This document shows positions 12,095 through 22,792 of a stretch of 64,000 nucleotides of DNA, piece by piece; the first letter of the stretch is position 1; each line of letters opens with the position of its first letter. The position numbers were made by a program, and so were the translations under genes. The DNA lies in assembly GCA_017591395.1 (NCBI GenBank), contig WEDG01008655.1:1-64000 (forward strand). The letters run 5' to 3'. This DNA is from Schistocephalus solidus (taxonomy: Eukaryota > Platyhelminthes > Cestoda > Diphyllobothriidea > Diphyllobothriidae). Below the pieces are notes generated by a model. It worked only from the letters and a program-made list of their open reading frames with translations, ran no database searches and was not told where the DNA came from.

Positions 12095-13519
12095 TTAGCC
12101 TCTTTTAAAGATTTGCTGGATCAAGGGCAGGACGGAGGTGTCGTTTTGTAGATGAAAACGACGGGAGAGTCTACGCAGTCTACGGCGGAATGATAATGCG
12201 AGGTAGACTTCATCCTTGACATTAATTATTTTCTTACGGGGAATAAATCGAGAGATGAGTGGACATAGAACTTTGTAATAAGTATCATTACAAACATTCA
12301 CATCCGAACATACAAAGAAGTTAGTCCAGTCGTGGGAATTTAGGTGTGTTAGCAATTCCCTCATATTTGCTGATCTGAAATCACAGAAAAAGCTATATTT
12401 TTTGGAAAACGTTTCGGCAGCCTCTAGTTCTAGTGTAGAAAGAACTATAGTGTGATCAGAATTCCCAAGTGGAGCTTAAGGTGACACTGACGATGGCTGA
12501 CAACCTCTACACAAAATAAGATCAAGAATGTTTGATCCTCGGGTGGGAAAAATCAACTACCTGGTCCCACATGCCTATATCTATGGCCTCAAGTAGGTCT
12601 TCGAACTTTGCAGGACCGGAAGTTGGAAACCAGTGAATTTCAGGAAGATTGAAGTCAATTGCAATCAAGCAGTACTTTACATTTAAGTCAGGTGCGGCGT
12701 GAAATGCCAGCGAGAGACAAAGATCATAATCCTCGCTGGTACTGGGTGGGCGATAGACACTACCAACGAGTAAAGAGTAGTTATATTTTAGATCTACTCG
12801 GAGCCAACAGGTCTCCTCTACAGCGGTAAATTGGCGATAGTCCAATGGAAAAAATGTAAGTGGTTGCCCAACATAGATACAGCTTCCTCCGCCACGGCCC
12901 TCGTGTCGATCATTCCGAATGTAAGCGTAGCCTAGAATAGAGAGTTTCGAGTCGGATACACAGGGTTTTGCCCATGTCTCTGTAACTATTACAATGTCGG
13001 GGCGGTGGATGAAAACCAGAGTCTGGAGCAAAGGCATCTTATTAAGCAGATATCTGGCATTGAGAATGATTAGTTTAAGCGGGCACAATTTTGGTTTCTG
13101 ATACGGGACAGTTAGGCTGTCAAGGTGACTGCCTTCAGCCAGAGATATGCTCTTTCCACTTGAACTATCTGTCCATCCCTTATTTTGAGATTTGCCTCGC
13201 CATTGGTCTTTCGTGTTTTCAGTTCTATTATTAGCTGTCGCATTTTCATTCGCTTTTTCAACCATATTCCGGTTGAAAAAAAACACTTCAGAATGTGGAC
13301 CCCGCAGGGTTGATTTTCTCTGTAGCAGGAGCTGTGCCTGCGCTTCGTTTTCCAAGATGATTTTAATAAGTCTAAGAATATGAATGGACTCGCCGTCCAT
13401 CAGCAGCGTTTTTGCATACAATTAAAGGAGTTCCAAGTCATGTTTAACTCGCTCCTTTGGAATAATTGAAGCTGACTCCGGGAAACCTTTAATGACTTCA
13501 TTCTGTTTTCGACTCAATC
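12095..13519 (-). pseudogene. ORF1 end fused to endonuclease, CR1-C copy 1
   Basis: From the 5' side: the RRM-like ORF1 end (SRKQNEVIKGFPESA, then VKHDLELL), a UAA at 13,422-13,424, and LYAKTLLMDGESIHIL and ILENEAQAQLLLQRKS in the same frame. The frame continues into the endonuclease: LKLIILNARYLLNKM, VIVTETWAKP (catalytic Glu kept), RGGGSCIYV, GSVYRPP, IAIDFNLPEIHW (family GDFN). A frame break near 12,500 separates the C-terminal part (LTHLNSHDWTNFFV). So in subfamily C the RNA-binding ORF1 and EN share one frame, unlike A and B. A 57-nt stretch present in copy 2 (PYSNPRPRPLK region) is missing here. Confidence 0.8.
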
Positions 13520-15185
13520 AGTCAAAGCACGCAAATCTCCACTTGAGCAACCCAACGTAAACATGAAGAAACTTGACCTTGACGCCCCGGAAAATGTGAA
13601 TATTTTTATGTCTCAAGTTGGTTCCTTGTTCACAATCCTTGGTACCACTTTTGACGGAAAGTTTATCTTCACTCAATTTTCAACAATGCGAGAAACTTGA
13701 GCCATATAACCGACATAAGAGAAGTTTCAACTTTCCTTTAAAAAACGTCCCTAAGAGTAAAATCCCGCTGGAAGTCGGATTGGATTACTTTTACTCTTGT
13801 GGCTTTAAAGTCGCTGAAGCTAAACTGTTGTCTTCTCGTAAAAAAATTCATCAATTCTGGTCAAAAATCTTTTGCCTATTGAAGTGGACTTTATTTTCTC
13901 TAAGCATGAGGACTAAGCTCAATATTTGAAGAAAAACAAGCTGTTTATCTGAAGAGATAAAATCCCAATGGAACGTTGGGTTTCAACCACATTAGCAAAC
14001 GAGGGCCTTGGGCTACATCTAAAATACCAAAAGGTATCTCAGAGGTTGGCCCTCCAGCTAATGCAAGCACACTTTACACCGGATCAACAGGAATTTCGAT
14101 TCAATTTGAATCTTAACCAGTTCAACTAGTTCTTGGTTCAAGTGAAATGGTGTCAACGTCACTTCTTTCCCCTCCCAAGCCAACCACGCCTTCTATATCT
14201 GTCAAATTTAGATAACCTAAGAAACCCCCAGTAAATCTGAGTCGTTTGCAAATCCAGGTGTCTTAATCCATTATGTCATTACCGATGGAAAAACTTGCTT
14301 ACACCTCAGCATCTACAACAGATGCGAACGCTCACGTAAGAATTTTTCCCAACCCAAACACTGTCCGAAATCCCCAAACAATTAGGTCTTCTTATTATGT
14401 TTACAGTTTTTCAAAATCATTTATTCCTTTTTAAAATGCAATTTGTCCGCCAAATTATGCTACCATTCCTCACAATATCATTTTTATGCCATCCCCTCTC
14501 TTTCTCACGCCACAATATAGCCATCATTTCCATGGTTTTCATCCACATATGCCGTTGTACAATAATCTCAGTTCTTTTCACAGTAATATTTCGACCACTT
14601 GAAGACATGAGTAATTTTGTTTCCCACGTTTTGTTTCTCCTCTGTAGTTTTCGTCTACACCAACACATCCTCCTTTTTTATAAATACTGATGAGTGTAAA
14701 CTGCAGCTCAGTCATACGCTCAGTTTATTTTCAGTCAACGGGAGATCAGTTGTAAATAAGATGGCTCAGATTAGAACAGAAGCTTTTGAGCTTGATCCAC
14801 ATGTGCTTTGCGTCACTGAATCCTGTGCTCAGTACCTTATTTCTGCCTCGAAGCTCACTATCGAAAATTTCATTGTGTACCGATGAGACCAAGCTGTACA
14901 AATGGCGTTGGTCGTCTTTTTTATATTATTTCATATTTTTTTCATTTTACTTTTCAGCTGAGCATTTCGTCCTTATCTGGAAATGTAAACTTTGTTTCAG
15001 TAATCCACACGCACAACAAAAATAAGCTGGGTCTATAGTCCTCCATGTTATTTCGGTAATGAAACCGAGATCTCCAAACTATTTGGAAATTTTGCAGAGA
15101 CTCAATTTTATGTCAAAATAATCTTAGGTGATTTTAATCTGCCCGACATTGACTGGCAGGCAAATTCTTCTCCGCCAAAAGTCAG
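13520..15185 (+). mobile_element. CR1-like LINE, subfamily B, 5' part only
   Basis: A plus-strand copy whose ORF1 starts at 13,564 (MKKLDLDAPENVNIFMS, then SLFTILGT) and matches the subfamily B ORF1 at 27.7-28.15 kb (MKKLDLDALENFNTFMS). RSFNFPLKNVPKSKIPL and YSCGFKVAEAK of the RRM-like domain follow, then a decayed proline-rich linker, the U UUU UUA overlap site at 14,674-14,680, and the endonuclease start (FFINTDE, LFSVNGRSVVNKMAQ, HVLCVTES, LGDFNLPDIDW). Homology to B stops after SSPPK at about 15,180, so RT and 3' end are lost. Many small frameshifts. Confidence 0.78.
14672..14683 (+). promoter_or_regulatory. candidate -1 frameshift site (U UUU UUA UAA), LINE B plus copy
   Basis: CCTTTTTTATAA: read as CCU UUU UUA UAA in the ORF1 frame and as UUU UUU AUA in the endonuclease frame. 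The same 12 bases occur at the same place in the other B copy and in the A copy. In this copy ORF1 upstream is already frame-broken, so the site is judged from position, not from an intact ORF1. Confidence 0.55.
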
Positions 15186-15280
15186 CCCTAATAGCAATGA
15201 AATTCGATTTGAGGCTCGAACGGTCGTAGGTCAATCGCATCTGGAATTTTATTGGTTGCTAGTGCACCTCGATGACGCGT

Positions 15281-16640
15281 CACTAAGGGTGTAAGAGAAT
15301 GCACGCAGTGTTATTGGCAAATCGATCGGGCACTGAGCTGTTAATCCCACGCGCGCCATTCCACGCCATTTCCTGCTCTGTCGTGCTGCGACGCGGTCGC
15401 TTAACTGCCTGCACCCCTGTTCTACCTAAACTGACCGCTTTTTGCTTTTTTGATAAATGTTTAGATCAGTATCTATGAGAACACTTGGGAAACGTGCCCA
15501 GAAAGGTTTTCTGGATGATTAACGTCAAATTGCCGAGAATATGAGGGAAATGTATCCGTCCGACTCATCTTAATCGTCGTGGCATCTGACGTATTCCTCT
15601 AGTTCGTCATATGACGACTCAGAGATTTCCTCTGCTGATGAGGATACAAGTTGGACGTCAGATGTATCTGACGTGGCACAAATGACTCTTCAAGCACACC
15701 TACAATTGAAGAGGAACCTACGTTTCCAGAGGCTTTGAGTGCTTGGGCAATATGCTCGCGTGTGCCATTGATTCATCGTAGCATTCTTCTGAAGATTATC
15801 AGACGGCTGACCTCTGACCTTCCTGCAGACGCACGAACGCTGTTTGCTGGGGAAAGTGATGTTTCAACGGTGACGGCAATGGGCAGTGGTGATTACGTTT
15901 ATTTAGTACTTGTGAAACAGTTAACTGAGCAGTTTCGGGACCCTACCAGGCGTCTAATAGGCAATATTGTTGTAACTTATTTAGCTATTGATGGGCTTCC
16001 TTTACATAAGAAAACTAAGCGCGGGTTTTGGCCTATCCTAGGTAGAATTATGGAGCCCTTTGTTTGTGAACTATTTGTTGTGGTAATTTACTGTGGCTGC
16101 GGAAAGCCTTCAGATGTACAAACTTTATGTAGGCCCCTCGCTAAAGAATTAAAATCTTTGGACAGAGATGGTCTGCGTGTCGAACATATCAAGAGGACCC
16201 TTGGGTTTCATTTAGCGGCTGTAATTTGCGATGCTCCAGCGAGAGCTTTCATTAAGCAAATTAAGAATGTTAACGCATATTATGGCTGTGAGAGATGTAG
16301 CGTTAACGGCGATTACGTAGATAAAGTAGTAAATGATAGCGTCTCAGAGCGTTTGAGGACGGATGCCGATTTTCTCTCCGTCATAGATGACTGTCATCGT
16401 ATCGGCACTTCATAATTGCAAGCAAGTTAGGTGCAAATGATTACTTCCTTTCCTTAAGATCTTCTACTTTTAGTTTACCTGAGTGTATTGCAAAGGGTTC
16501 TGAACTTGTGGCTGAAAAGCCCAAGACAAGTGCATTTCCACTTGTCACCTGAAGCGATAACTACGGTGAATCATAGATTTATGGCCACAACCACCATCAG
16601 GTGGTTTGTTTACGCCATCAAATGGGTCAATTCTGGTAAG
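15281..16640 (+). pseudogene. CACTA (En/Spm)-like transposon, 5' end and transposase N-terminal two thirds
   Basis: CACTAAGGGTGTAAGAGAATG at 15,281 fits the terminal CACTA of this superfamily. From 15,472 an acidic, Ser-rich N-terminus ([16 protein letters not shown]) with stops; a frame change near 15,680; then 15,735-16,415 encodes SAWAICSRVPLIHRS, LPADARTLF, MGSGDYVYL, YLAIDGLPLHKKTKRG, FWPILGRIMEPFV, YCGCGKPSDVQTL, VICDAPARAFIKQIKN and YYGCERCSVNGDYVD. This is the typical IDGLPL / WPIL / GKP / DAPAR / CxRC series. A further shift gives MITSFP, stop, DLLLLVYLSVLQRVLNLWLK. The reading ends where the 3' end of the LINE A copy begins. Confidence 0.8.
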
Positions 16641-16872
16641 CGATACATTATAAATAAAATAAATAAATTGTATATTTAAGGCCCAGAGGGCCCCATCATT
16701 ACAAACTTAGTATCATGGTTTAAATAAATACAAAGTGGATAATTGCTGCACTATGTGAGCATCCATATGAACAGCAGAAATGAGTAGTATGGTAAACATA
16801 TCCGATTCAAAAAGATTTGCCATTTATAAAACAAAAGTCAACAATCGTTGGCATATACGGTCAACTCGAAAA

Positions 16873-16963
16873 GAAGCAGTGAAAAAAAAACTCCTAGGGT
16901 TAAATCGGAGGCGGAGTTCGGCGAGCCGCCAATTTAAAAAAAATAGGAGAAAAAAACTGCTTC
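16873..16963 (-). other. ENE-like U-loop hairpin, subfamily A 3' UTR
   Basis: Plus-strand arms: GAAGCAGT (16,873-16,880) with ACTGCTTC (16,956-16,963); CTCCTA (16,891-16,896) with TAGGAG (16,944-16,949); TTAAAT (16,900-16,905) with ATTTAA (16,932-16,937); GGCGG (16,910-16,914) with CCGCC (16,926-16,930). Between the first two stems both strands are A-runs here, that is U-runs in the element's RNA (six on one side, nine plus C on the other). All named stems are perfect. Confidence 0.7.
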
Positions 16964-17443
16964 ACTAAAAAATTAATAGCTAAATGCAATGGGATAGTAT
17001 TGTGATGTTGCTGACTACGCATGAGGGTTCGGGACGCTCCTTGTCGGGTGAGAGGTAATATAGCAGTCAGAGCTACTGTTTATAAACACCAGTGGAGGTG
17101 TGAGAGAGGACGAACTCATCGTAGACAACATGGTCGAAACGAAGAGGGGACAGTAGAGGTCACGAGATCATCATCGAGATGCGACCTTGCTGACTGTATA
17201 GTCCATCACCAAAGAGGCGAAACCATCAGAACCCACTTCGATCATCAACAGATCCTGGAGACTATCGTCAGGGTTGCAAATTCGAAGGAAAGTATCAAGG
17301 TTGTCAAGAGTTGGCAATGCTAGTTTAAAAGGAGGGGAAGAAAAAGTAAATGCAAAGATTGACTCTGCAGAGGATGATGGAAAATATAATTAGGGACCCA
17401 TATAATATCAAGGGATCTGCCTCAAATACCAGGAGGACCCTTT

Positions 17444-18915
17444 TCAAAATCCAAAAAGTTGCGAGTTTGGGAAAGAAACAGACAATAAGGACTTTATATC
17501 TTTCGAAGTTAAATGTTTGCGTAATTTGGTTTTGAAAATAGCTAATGTAGACGGAAACCTAATTTGCAGTGGTAGATTATTCCATATGAAAGCATATTTG
17601 GAGGCAAAAAACTGAGACCGGTTGGTTGTGGAGCTAAGGGGTGGTAAAATGAACATGGAGGAATTACGAGTGGCATAGGGTCGATTTACCGGAGTGAGAG
17701 CGTTAATTCGTGGGATATTTGGGCTAGAATTAACGCGAAACAGGAAGCAGAGACCAGTTTCGAGTCTTCTAACCCACAGAAATTTAATGTTTGCTAACTG
17801 GCATCTATCCGTATAAGAGAAACTGGATCCAGGAAGAGAAAATAGTTTTCGAGTAAAAACCCTCTGAACTTTTTCAATCTTACTGCGGTCAGAGGCGTTC
17901 ATCAGCCCAAATAGGGGACAGCAGTATTCGAGGATAGGAAGAACAAACATGCGGTATAGGTTTAACTTTATTTCTGGAAGGAAGAAATTATGTGATATAA
18001 AACCACATATCCGTGCAGCCTTTGCAGAAATTCGATCTGCATGAGGCGATAATGCTAGCTTATTCGTGTTACTTAGACCTAAGTCTTTTATGGTTGATCG
18101 TTCTAAAAGTGTACTATTTTGAAATACTAGGGGTCCAGGAAGCTTGGCGGGGCCAAAACACATGAAACTGCTCTTGGATGGAGAAAATTCCATCTGCCAA
18201 GTACAGCTCCAACGTGAGAGCATTAGTAGATCAGTGTTGATTTTGTCAACGCAACTATTAGCAGTGTCTTTAGAAAATGAATAAATGCACTTGAGATCGT
18301 CAGCGTAAACGAAATTTTGTGAATTTGTGAGTAAAGTTGAAATTTCGTTAATGTACAGAATGAAGAGAAGGGGACCTAGAACGGTGCCTCGAAAAACGCC
18401 ACTCGTGATCGGTTGAGGCGTCGAATAGCTATTACCTACTAGGACCTTCTGGCTGCGGTTAGACAAGTAGGAACCAATGAAGTCAAGGAGAGGTGGCCGG
18501 ATGCCGAGGGCTTCCAGTTTCACTCAGAAGACGTCTGTGCGGTACCTTGTCAAAGGCTTTGCTCAGGTCAAAGTAGATCACAACCACTGACTGTTGCTCG
18601 TTACGAAGGGAAGTGAGGAGGTTAAAAAAAGCTAAGTGACACACTTCGCATGATCTCCCAGGTAGAAAACCATATTGTGAGTCGCTTAAAAGCTTATTTT
18701 CTTGGCAAAAAGTCGAGAATTTGATTAAAAATAATTTTTTCAAGAAGTTTTGCGAGAGCCGGGGTTTTGTGAACGCCTCGATAATTATTTACGTCCGAAC
18801 GAGATCCCGACTTGAAGACAGGAAGAATAATAGATGTCTTCCATGAGTCAGGAAAGAATCCGTTTAAAAGATAAACTGAGAATACATGGCTAAGCAATCG
18901 GGGAAAGCTCGGCAC
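17444..18915 (-). pseudogene. reverse transcriptase of CR1-A
   Basis: Order: SWKTSIILPVFKSGSRSD, LAKLLEKIIFNQ, SQYGFLPGRSCEVCH, motif A VIYFDLSKAFDKVPHRR, frameshift near 18,500, KLEALGIRPPLLDFIGSYL, SGVFRGTVLGPLLF (the usual Q is R), VYADDLKC (YADD at 18,296-18,307), KDLGLSNTNK, ICGFISHNFFLPEIK, ILEYCCPLFGLMNASDRSK, VQRVFTRKLF, WVRRLETGLCFLFRV, FIWNNLPLQIR. The C-terminal 359-residue stretch (18,523-17,444) is fully open. Two frameshifts lie upstream of it. The VFRG change and the breaks suggest this copy cannot move on its own. Confidence 0.9.
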
Positions 18916-19331
18916 TCTCTTAATAACTGAGTTTGGAATACCGTCAGTTCCCCGAAGAGTGCGAGTTTTTCAGACGAATTATTTGCTTACGAATTAGTTC
19001 TAAGGAGAAATCAATAGTGCTGATAACATTCAATGAGCATGCCTGAAACGTCGGAACCGGTTCAGATTCCATCGTAAGATGATTTGCAAAGAACGCACTA
19101 AACAGTTCTGCCTTGTCAGAGTCTTCCAGAACGAAGTTCTTGTCTTCATTTAGTAATGGAGGAATTTCATAACCTCGTTTAGAAGAGGATCGACGGCGGA
19201 ACAGTTGAGCAACAGATTTTGCAGAGTTTGGCTCACTGAGTGCGCAAGATTCCCTCTGTCTGTCATGTGCAAGACGAATCTTAGAGGCTAATTCAAAAAT
19301 CTCAGCGATCCTTAGATGTACAGATAACGAA

Positions 19332-20315
19332 CTAGTATATTGATCTTTTCAACTGCTTCTTCAATTTCTTTAGTCGTGGCAAAAGAAAGTGAGGAACGGT
19401 TGATTCCGAGACGTAGGGCTTGACTATTTTGGTTGGCACAAGCTTCAGGATGTTATTTGAAACGACTGACACGAAGTCACAAAGACTTGCTGCGTCGTTC
19501 ATGAAGGAGAGATTCTGCCAGTCCAATGAGTCAAAAAAGTTACTAATTAAGCTCATATCTGCGAGGTCAAAAGCATGATAGGTACGAACGGCACTAACCT
19601 TTTTCGATGAAACAATCGGAAGGCAACAGTGAATTAGTGTATGGTCACTTTGGAAGAGGCCCTGCTTAAAATCAACGAAGAGGGGAGCAATGTCGTTTGT
19701 GAAAATCAGGTCTAAAATATGCTTTTCTCTCGTTGAAGAACGGACAAGCTGGGACCAATTAGAAAAAAATTAATCGTATCGAGGAAAGGCTGAAATCTGG
19801 GTGGACAAACGTTTGAAATCCAGTCAATTTCAGGAAAATTAAAGTCCCCAGCGATTATTTTAATGTTAAAATTGGACTTCGAAATCAATTTAAAAATTTC
19901 ACAAAGTTTTTGCATCATCATTGGATGATGAATTAGGCGGGTTGTAAATACATCCGAGAATCGCCTTTTGCCTGGACGACAGGATAATGGATGCGAAGCA
20001 GGAATTACCAGAGAATGACGCAACATCTAGATCAAACGGGAAGTTCTTAAATGAAGCTTTAATATAGAGAAGACAACCACCACCACGCTTACTAATGCGG
20101 TCTTGACGGTAGAGATCGTACTGGTCTATGACAAGCAAAGAGTCGGAAATTAAGGGATGGGTCCAAGATTCAGTTACGCATAAAACATCGGGCATTAGCT
20201 CGAAAGCAATGGCTCTCAGTTGTGCCATCTTATTTAAAACAGATCTAGCATTAAGTAATATGACATCTAGCGTAGTTCGAGTATCCAAACTAGGGTTATC
20301 GTTACTTATAAAAAA
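19332..20315 (-). pseudogene. endonuclease of CR1-A
   Basis: Sense reading: FFISNDNPSLD directly after the slippery site, DVILLNARSVLNKMAQLRAI, MPDVLCVTESWTHPL (catalytic Glu), YRQDRISKRGGGCLLYIK, frameshift near 19,950, CIYNPPNSSSNDDAK, IIAGDFNFPEIDW, then after another shift the linker (FFDSLDWQNLSFMND, LPRLKKLKKQLKRS). The region down to 18,920 is the EN-RT connector in a decayed state (LFSAFFANHLTME and similar). It is an AP-type endonuclease, which in this family nicks target DNA to prime reverse transcription. Confidence 0.85.
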
Positions 20316-20317
20316 GG
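20306..20317 (-). promoter_or_regulatory. candidate -1 frameshift site at ORF1/endonuclease overlap, subfamily A
   Basis: Sense CCTTTTTTATAA. ORF1 frame: CCU UUU UUA UAA (PFL stop). Endonuclease frame: UUU UUU AUA AGU (FFIS). U UUU UUA (20,309-20,315) fits the X XXY YYZ rule and is the heptamer used by several known -1 frameshift genes. The endonuclease frame is exactly -1 from ORF1 and has no conserved AUG at this point. Confidence 0.65.
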
Positions 20318-21726
20318 AAGACTTGGTGGTGGGGAAGTAAACTGTAGAGAGGTAGGTGCTGGCGGAAAGAAAAATGGCTGCTGTCTACAATTAGTTAAGC
20401 TGTTACTGCTAACTAAATTAGGATTATTGTAGAGAAACATATTTGGGTGGTATCCATTGAGAGGAAGGCTATTTTCTGCGTTAGCGAAAAATAGGAGGCC
20501 TATAAATAGGGTTTTGAGGAATATTGGAATAATATGGGGGAGAATAAGATTTGAAAAACGGAACAAATTGTTTTGGAAAACTGGTACCGTAAGGGGTAGG
20601 GTTAAATAATGGGGCAGCCTGAGAAATTGATTGGTTGGGATAATTGCTAAGGAAATTTTGGGTATGTATGGTAGCTGCTGGAGGGTTAGGAGGTTTCCCA
20701 ACTTTAATAACATTTGTCTTTTTGGAACTTAAGTTTGGAGCATCCTTTGACTTGCCCAGGTTTTTGATAAGTTTATTAGATTGGACAGCTGAGACCGGAG
20801 TGGATAGCCTGGAATGGGAACGAGGTGGACTTGACCCAGTTTTGTTGACTAAGTCAACAGTAGGAATACAAGGAAAACTACGTTGAAACGGAGAAGCAGT
20901 CGGTCTTGGCACTTTAGACGGAGTTACTGACATTAAAGGTGGGCTTACGACATGGCTGATAGCAACTGCGTTGGAAATTCCGATTCGCGAGGAAGAAGGC
21001 GTTAGTGGATTCGTTGAAACGAGAGCAGGAGTTGAAGTTAAGGTTTTTGAACCGGGCACTATAGGAGATTGCTGTATCGTCTCGTTATGGTTTGCATAGC
21101 CATGACCAGACTTATGGATAATGGATTGAGAGGCCGAAGACCTATGCAAGAGGTGAGACACATTCCTTCGCTCCATCGGTGTAAGATCCCGACAAAGGAA
21201 ACATTTTGCATCTTCTAGATAACGAGAAATGCGACCTCGTTGTGCAAAAATGGAGTCCACCTCGATTGGTTAAAAAAAGGGTGACTAATATAGGTGGATT
21301 TTTGCTACATGAGGAGAGCCGTTTGGCTTCCGCTATTTTGTAGTTGAAACCGCACGAGTACAGGAAGTTTACGGCAACGTCAATGGGTCGTCTGTCCCGT
21401 GAAACATTTTTTAAAAGAAAATTATAATTTTGTTTCTGTCGGTCTGATGTTTCAGTGGCAACCAAATGGACGAGAGAATCCAGACGCTGACATTCCTGAG
21501 AGGGAAGAGCAGAGATGTCACCGTCGAATAAGTTTCCCAGTATAGAGAGCACTGATCCAAACTTTAACATTAAATCATTACAGTTTTGTAAAGCAGAGAG
21601 ATCAAGCTGCTTAGCTTTAACGAATGGTTGCATATGCATATCACTGCTGTGACTACTTGATGCAACCAAGCAACGCTTCGGTGCAATGGCTGAGAGCTTG
21701 CAATGAGCCGAGATTTTCGTTCTCAT
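20306..21726 (-). pseudogene. ORF1 of CR1-A: RRM-like domain plus Ser/Pro-rich tail
   Basis: Starts at 21,726. KQLDLSALQNCNDLMLKFGS, DRQKQNYNFLLKNVSRDRRP, FLYSCGFNYKIAEAKRLSS, KNPPILV match subfamily B ORF1 and look like the RRM-type nucleic-acid-binding domain of CR1 ORF1 proteins. After a frameshift near 21,262 the frame gives RGRISRYLEDAKCFLCRDL, then a long Ser/Thr/Pro-rich tail, a Pro/Phe/Asn-rich segment, and after a shift near 20,490 the end SPPPSLPFL and UAA at 20,306-20,308. The tail and the final PFL-stop are conserved with B. Confidence 0.75.
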
Positions 21727-21925
21727 TTTTGCTAGGAGGCTTTAATTTGGTCAAACTTAGGAAAAAAGCAGTCGAATAATATTCTGCGACAAATATTTTT
21801 TCCAAAATTTTAACTAAGGACCTTTATACGTGCTTGAGAGACTTCTTAGTATAACAGATCCACCTGACTAATAACGAGGCTTTATCGGTTGAAAGCGTTG
21901 ACTATAAAGATTTACGCCTGTAGAA

Positions 21926-22330
21926 GTGCACGAGCACCACAGTGCAAAGTTTTTATCAAAAAATCAGTTAGTAATTAAAGCTTTGGATAAGGAAATTCTG
22001 AAAAAATTAGAACTTTCACTTAGCTTTCAAAAACGAGCTGCGCGCCTTGACCTTGTCTGTGTGCAGAATATGTGTGCAGAATATCGTCCGCTATACGAGT
22101 GGCGACGTAGGCTTAGTGTTTGTGGATTATGAAAATGTTGAGGATTTTTTTGATTATTCTTAGAACTCGTCATTTATTACCATTTATAAAGCTTCATTAG
22201 GGAACGTACTCAAAACAAGCCCATTGCCGTCAACCGTCCGGAAATACGCATGCTTCCCCTTAAACGGTCACCTGGTTTTAATCGAAATCACTGGACGATG
22301 GGACACGGAGGACTGACATCATGGAATCAG
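21926..22330 (+). pseudogene. possible CACTA-like transposase C-terminal remnant
   Basis: 21,926-22,132 is open (HHSAKFLSKNQLVIKALD); in the next frame VGLVFVDYENVEDFFDYS, stop, NSSFITIYKASLGNVLKT, and KYACFPLNGHLVLIEITG. This resembles the C-terminal part of animal CACTA-like transposases (a DFF.YP..SS motif followed by a FPL... segment). It lies just past the 5' end of the LINE A copy, on the same strand as the transposase N-terminal part at 15.7-16.6 kb. The middle of the protein is missing, so the link is an inference. Confidence 0.4.
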
Positions 22331-22792
22331 CCACGCATGCTGCAGGCATTATATATATTTTGAAGACTGCGTCGGACGGTAACTTTCCCTCATATTCTCG
22401 TACAAGGTTTTCTTTCTCACTGTAACTCTCACCGTTCAACGGTCGCTGTCCACCAATCCTACAACCCAACAGTCCTGCAGCTATTGATTCGTGCGGCGTC
22501 CCACAAGGACTAATAAATACACTATAGATTCCAACGTTTTCGTTACGAACATCCTGTTCCTCTCGTCGTCATCGGTACGCAGAAAAATTACCACCGTCAC
22601 TATTTTTAGGACAATTCATCTGGCTGCAGCTGTTCTAGCATAATTATGCCTATTGCCCAGTCTCCTTCACATGCTTTTTAGCCATTACCTTTCATTGATA
22701 ATCTTCCTAGACGGGATTTGGCGCAAACTAAAGAGGTGACGTGGTAATAAAACAAGAAGACCCAGCCGATCAGCCATCAAAGCAAGTCTTAG

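Larger units (their letters stand above)
9922..13519 (-). mobile_element. CR1-like LINE, subfamily C, copy 1 (interrupted at its 5' end)
   Basis: A minus-strand non-LTR retrotransposon with, in order, the end of ORF1 (RRM-like), endonuclease, reverse transcriptase, a short 3' UTR with a U-loop hairpin, and an A-rich tail of AATAAATAAATAAAATAAA type at about 9,922-9,945. A second copy at 43.77-48.26 kb shares the whole layout. The 5' side stops inside ORF1 at about 13,519, where a plus-strand copy of subfamily B begins, so the two copies are joined head to head. Frameshifts and stops in the RT show it is not active. Confidence 0.85.
16691..21880 (-). mobile_element. CR1-like LINE, subfamily A, nearly full length
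   Basis: A minus-strand copy of about 5.2 kb: ORF1 (21,726-20,306), overlapping endonuclease-RT ORF (20,315-17,444) and a 3' UTR of about 750 bp holding a U-loop hairpin. Comparison with the 3' fragment at 40,239-40,602 puts the 3' terminus at about 16,691 (ending GTAATGATG in sense). The 5' end is estimated near 21,880. It separates the N-terminal and C-terminal parts of a CACTA-like transposase on the plus strand, so it most likely inserted into that element. Small frameshifts inactivate it, but the domains are well kept, which suggests it is younger than most copies here. Confidence 0.85.

Noticed and set aside
20644..20886. Plus-strand open frame of 80 codons, and similar frames opposite the LINE endonuclease and ORF1 regions.
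   Set aside because: Antisense shadows of the LINE coding sequence; no independent support.
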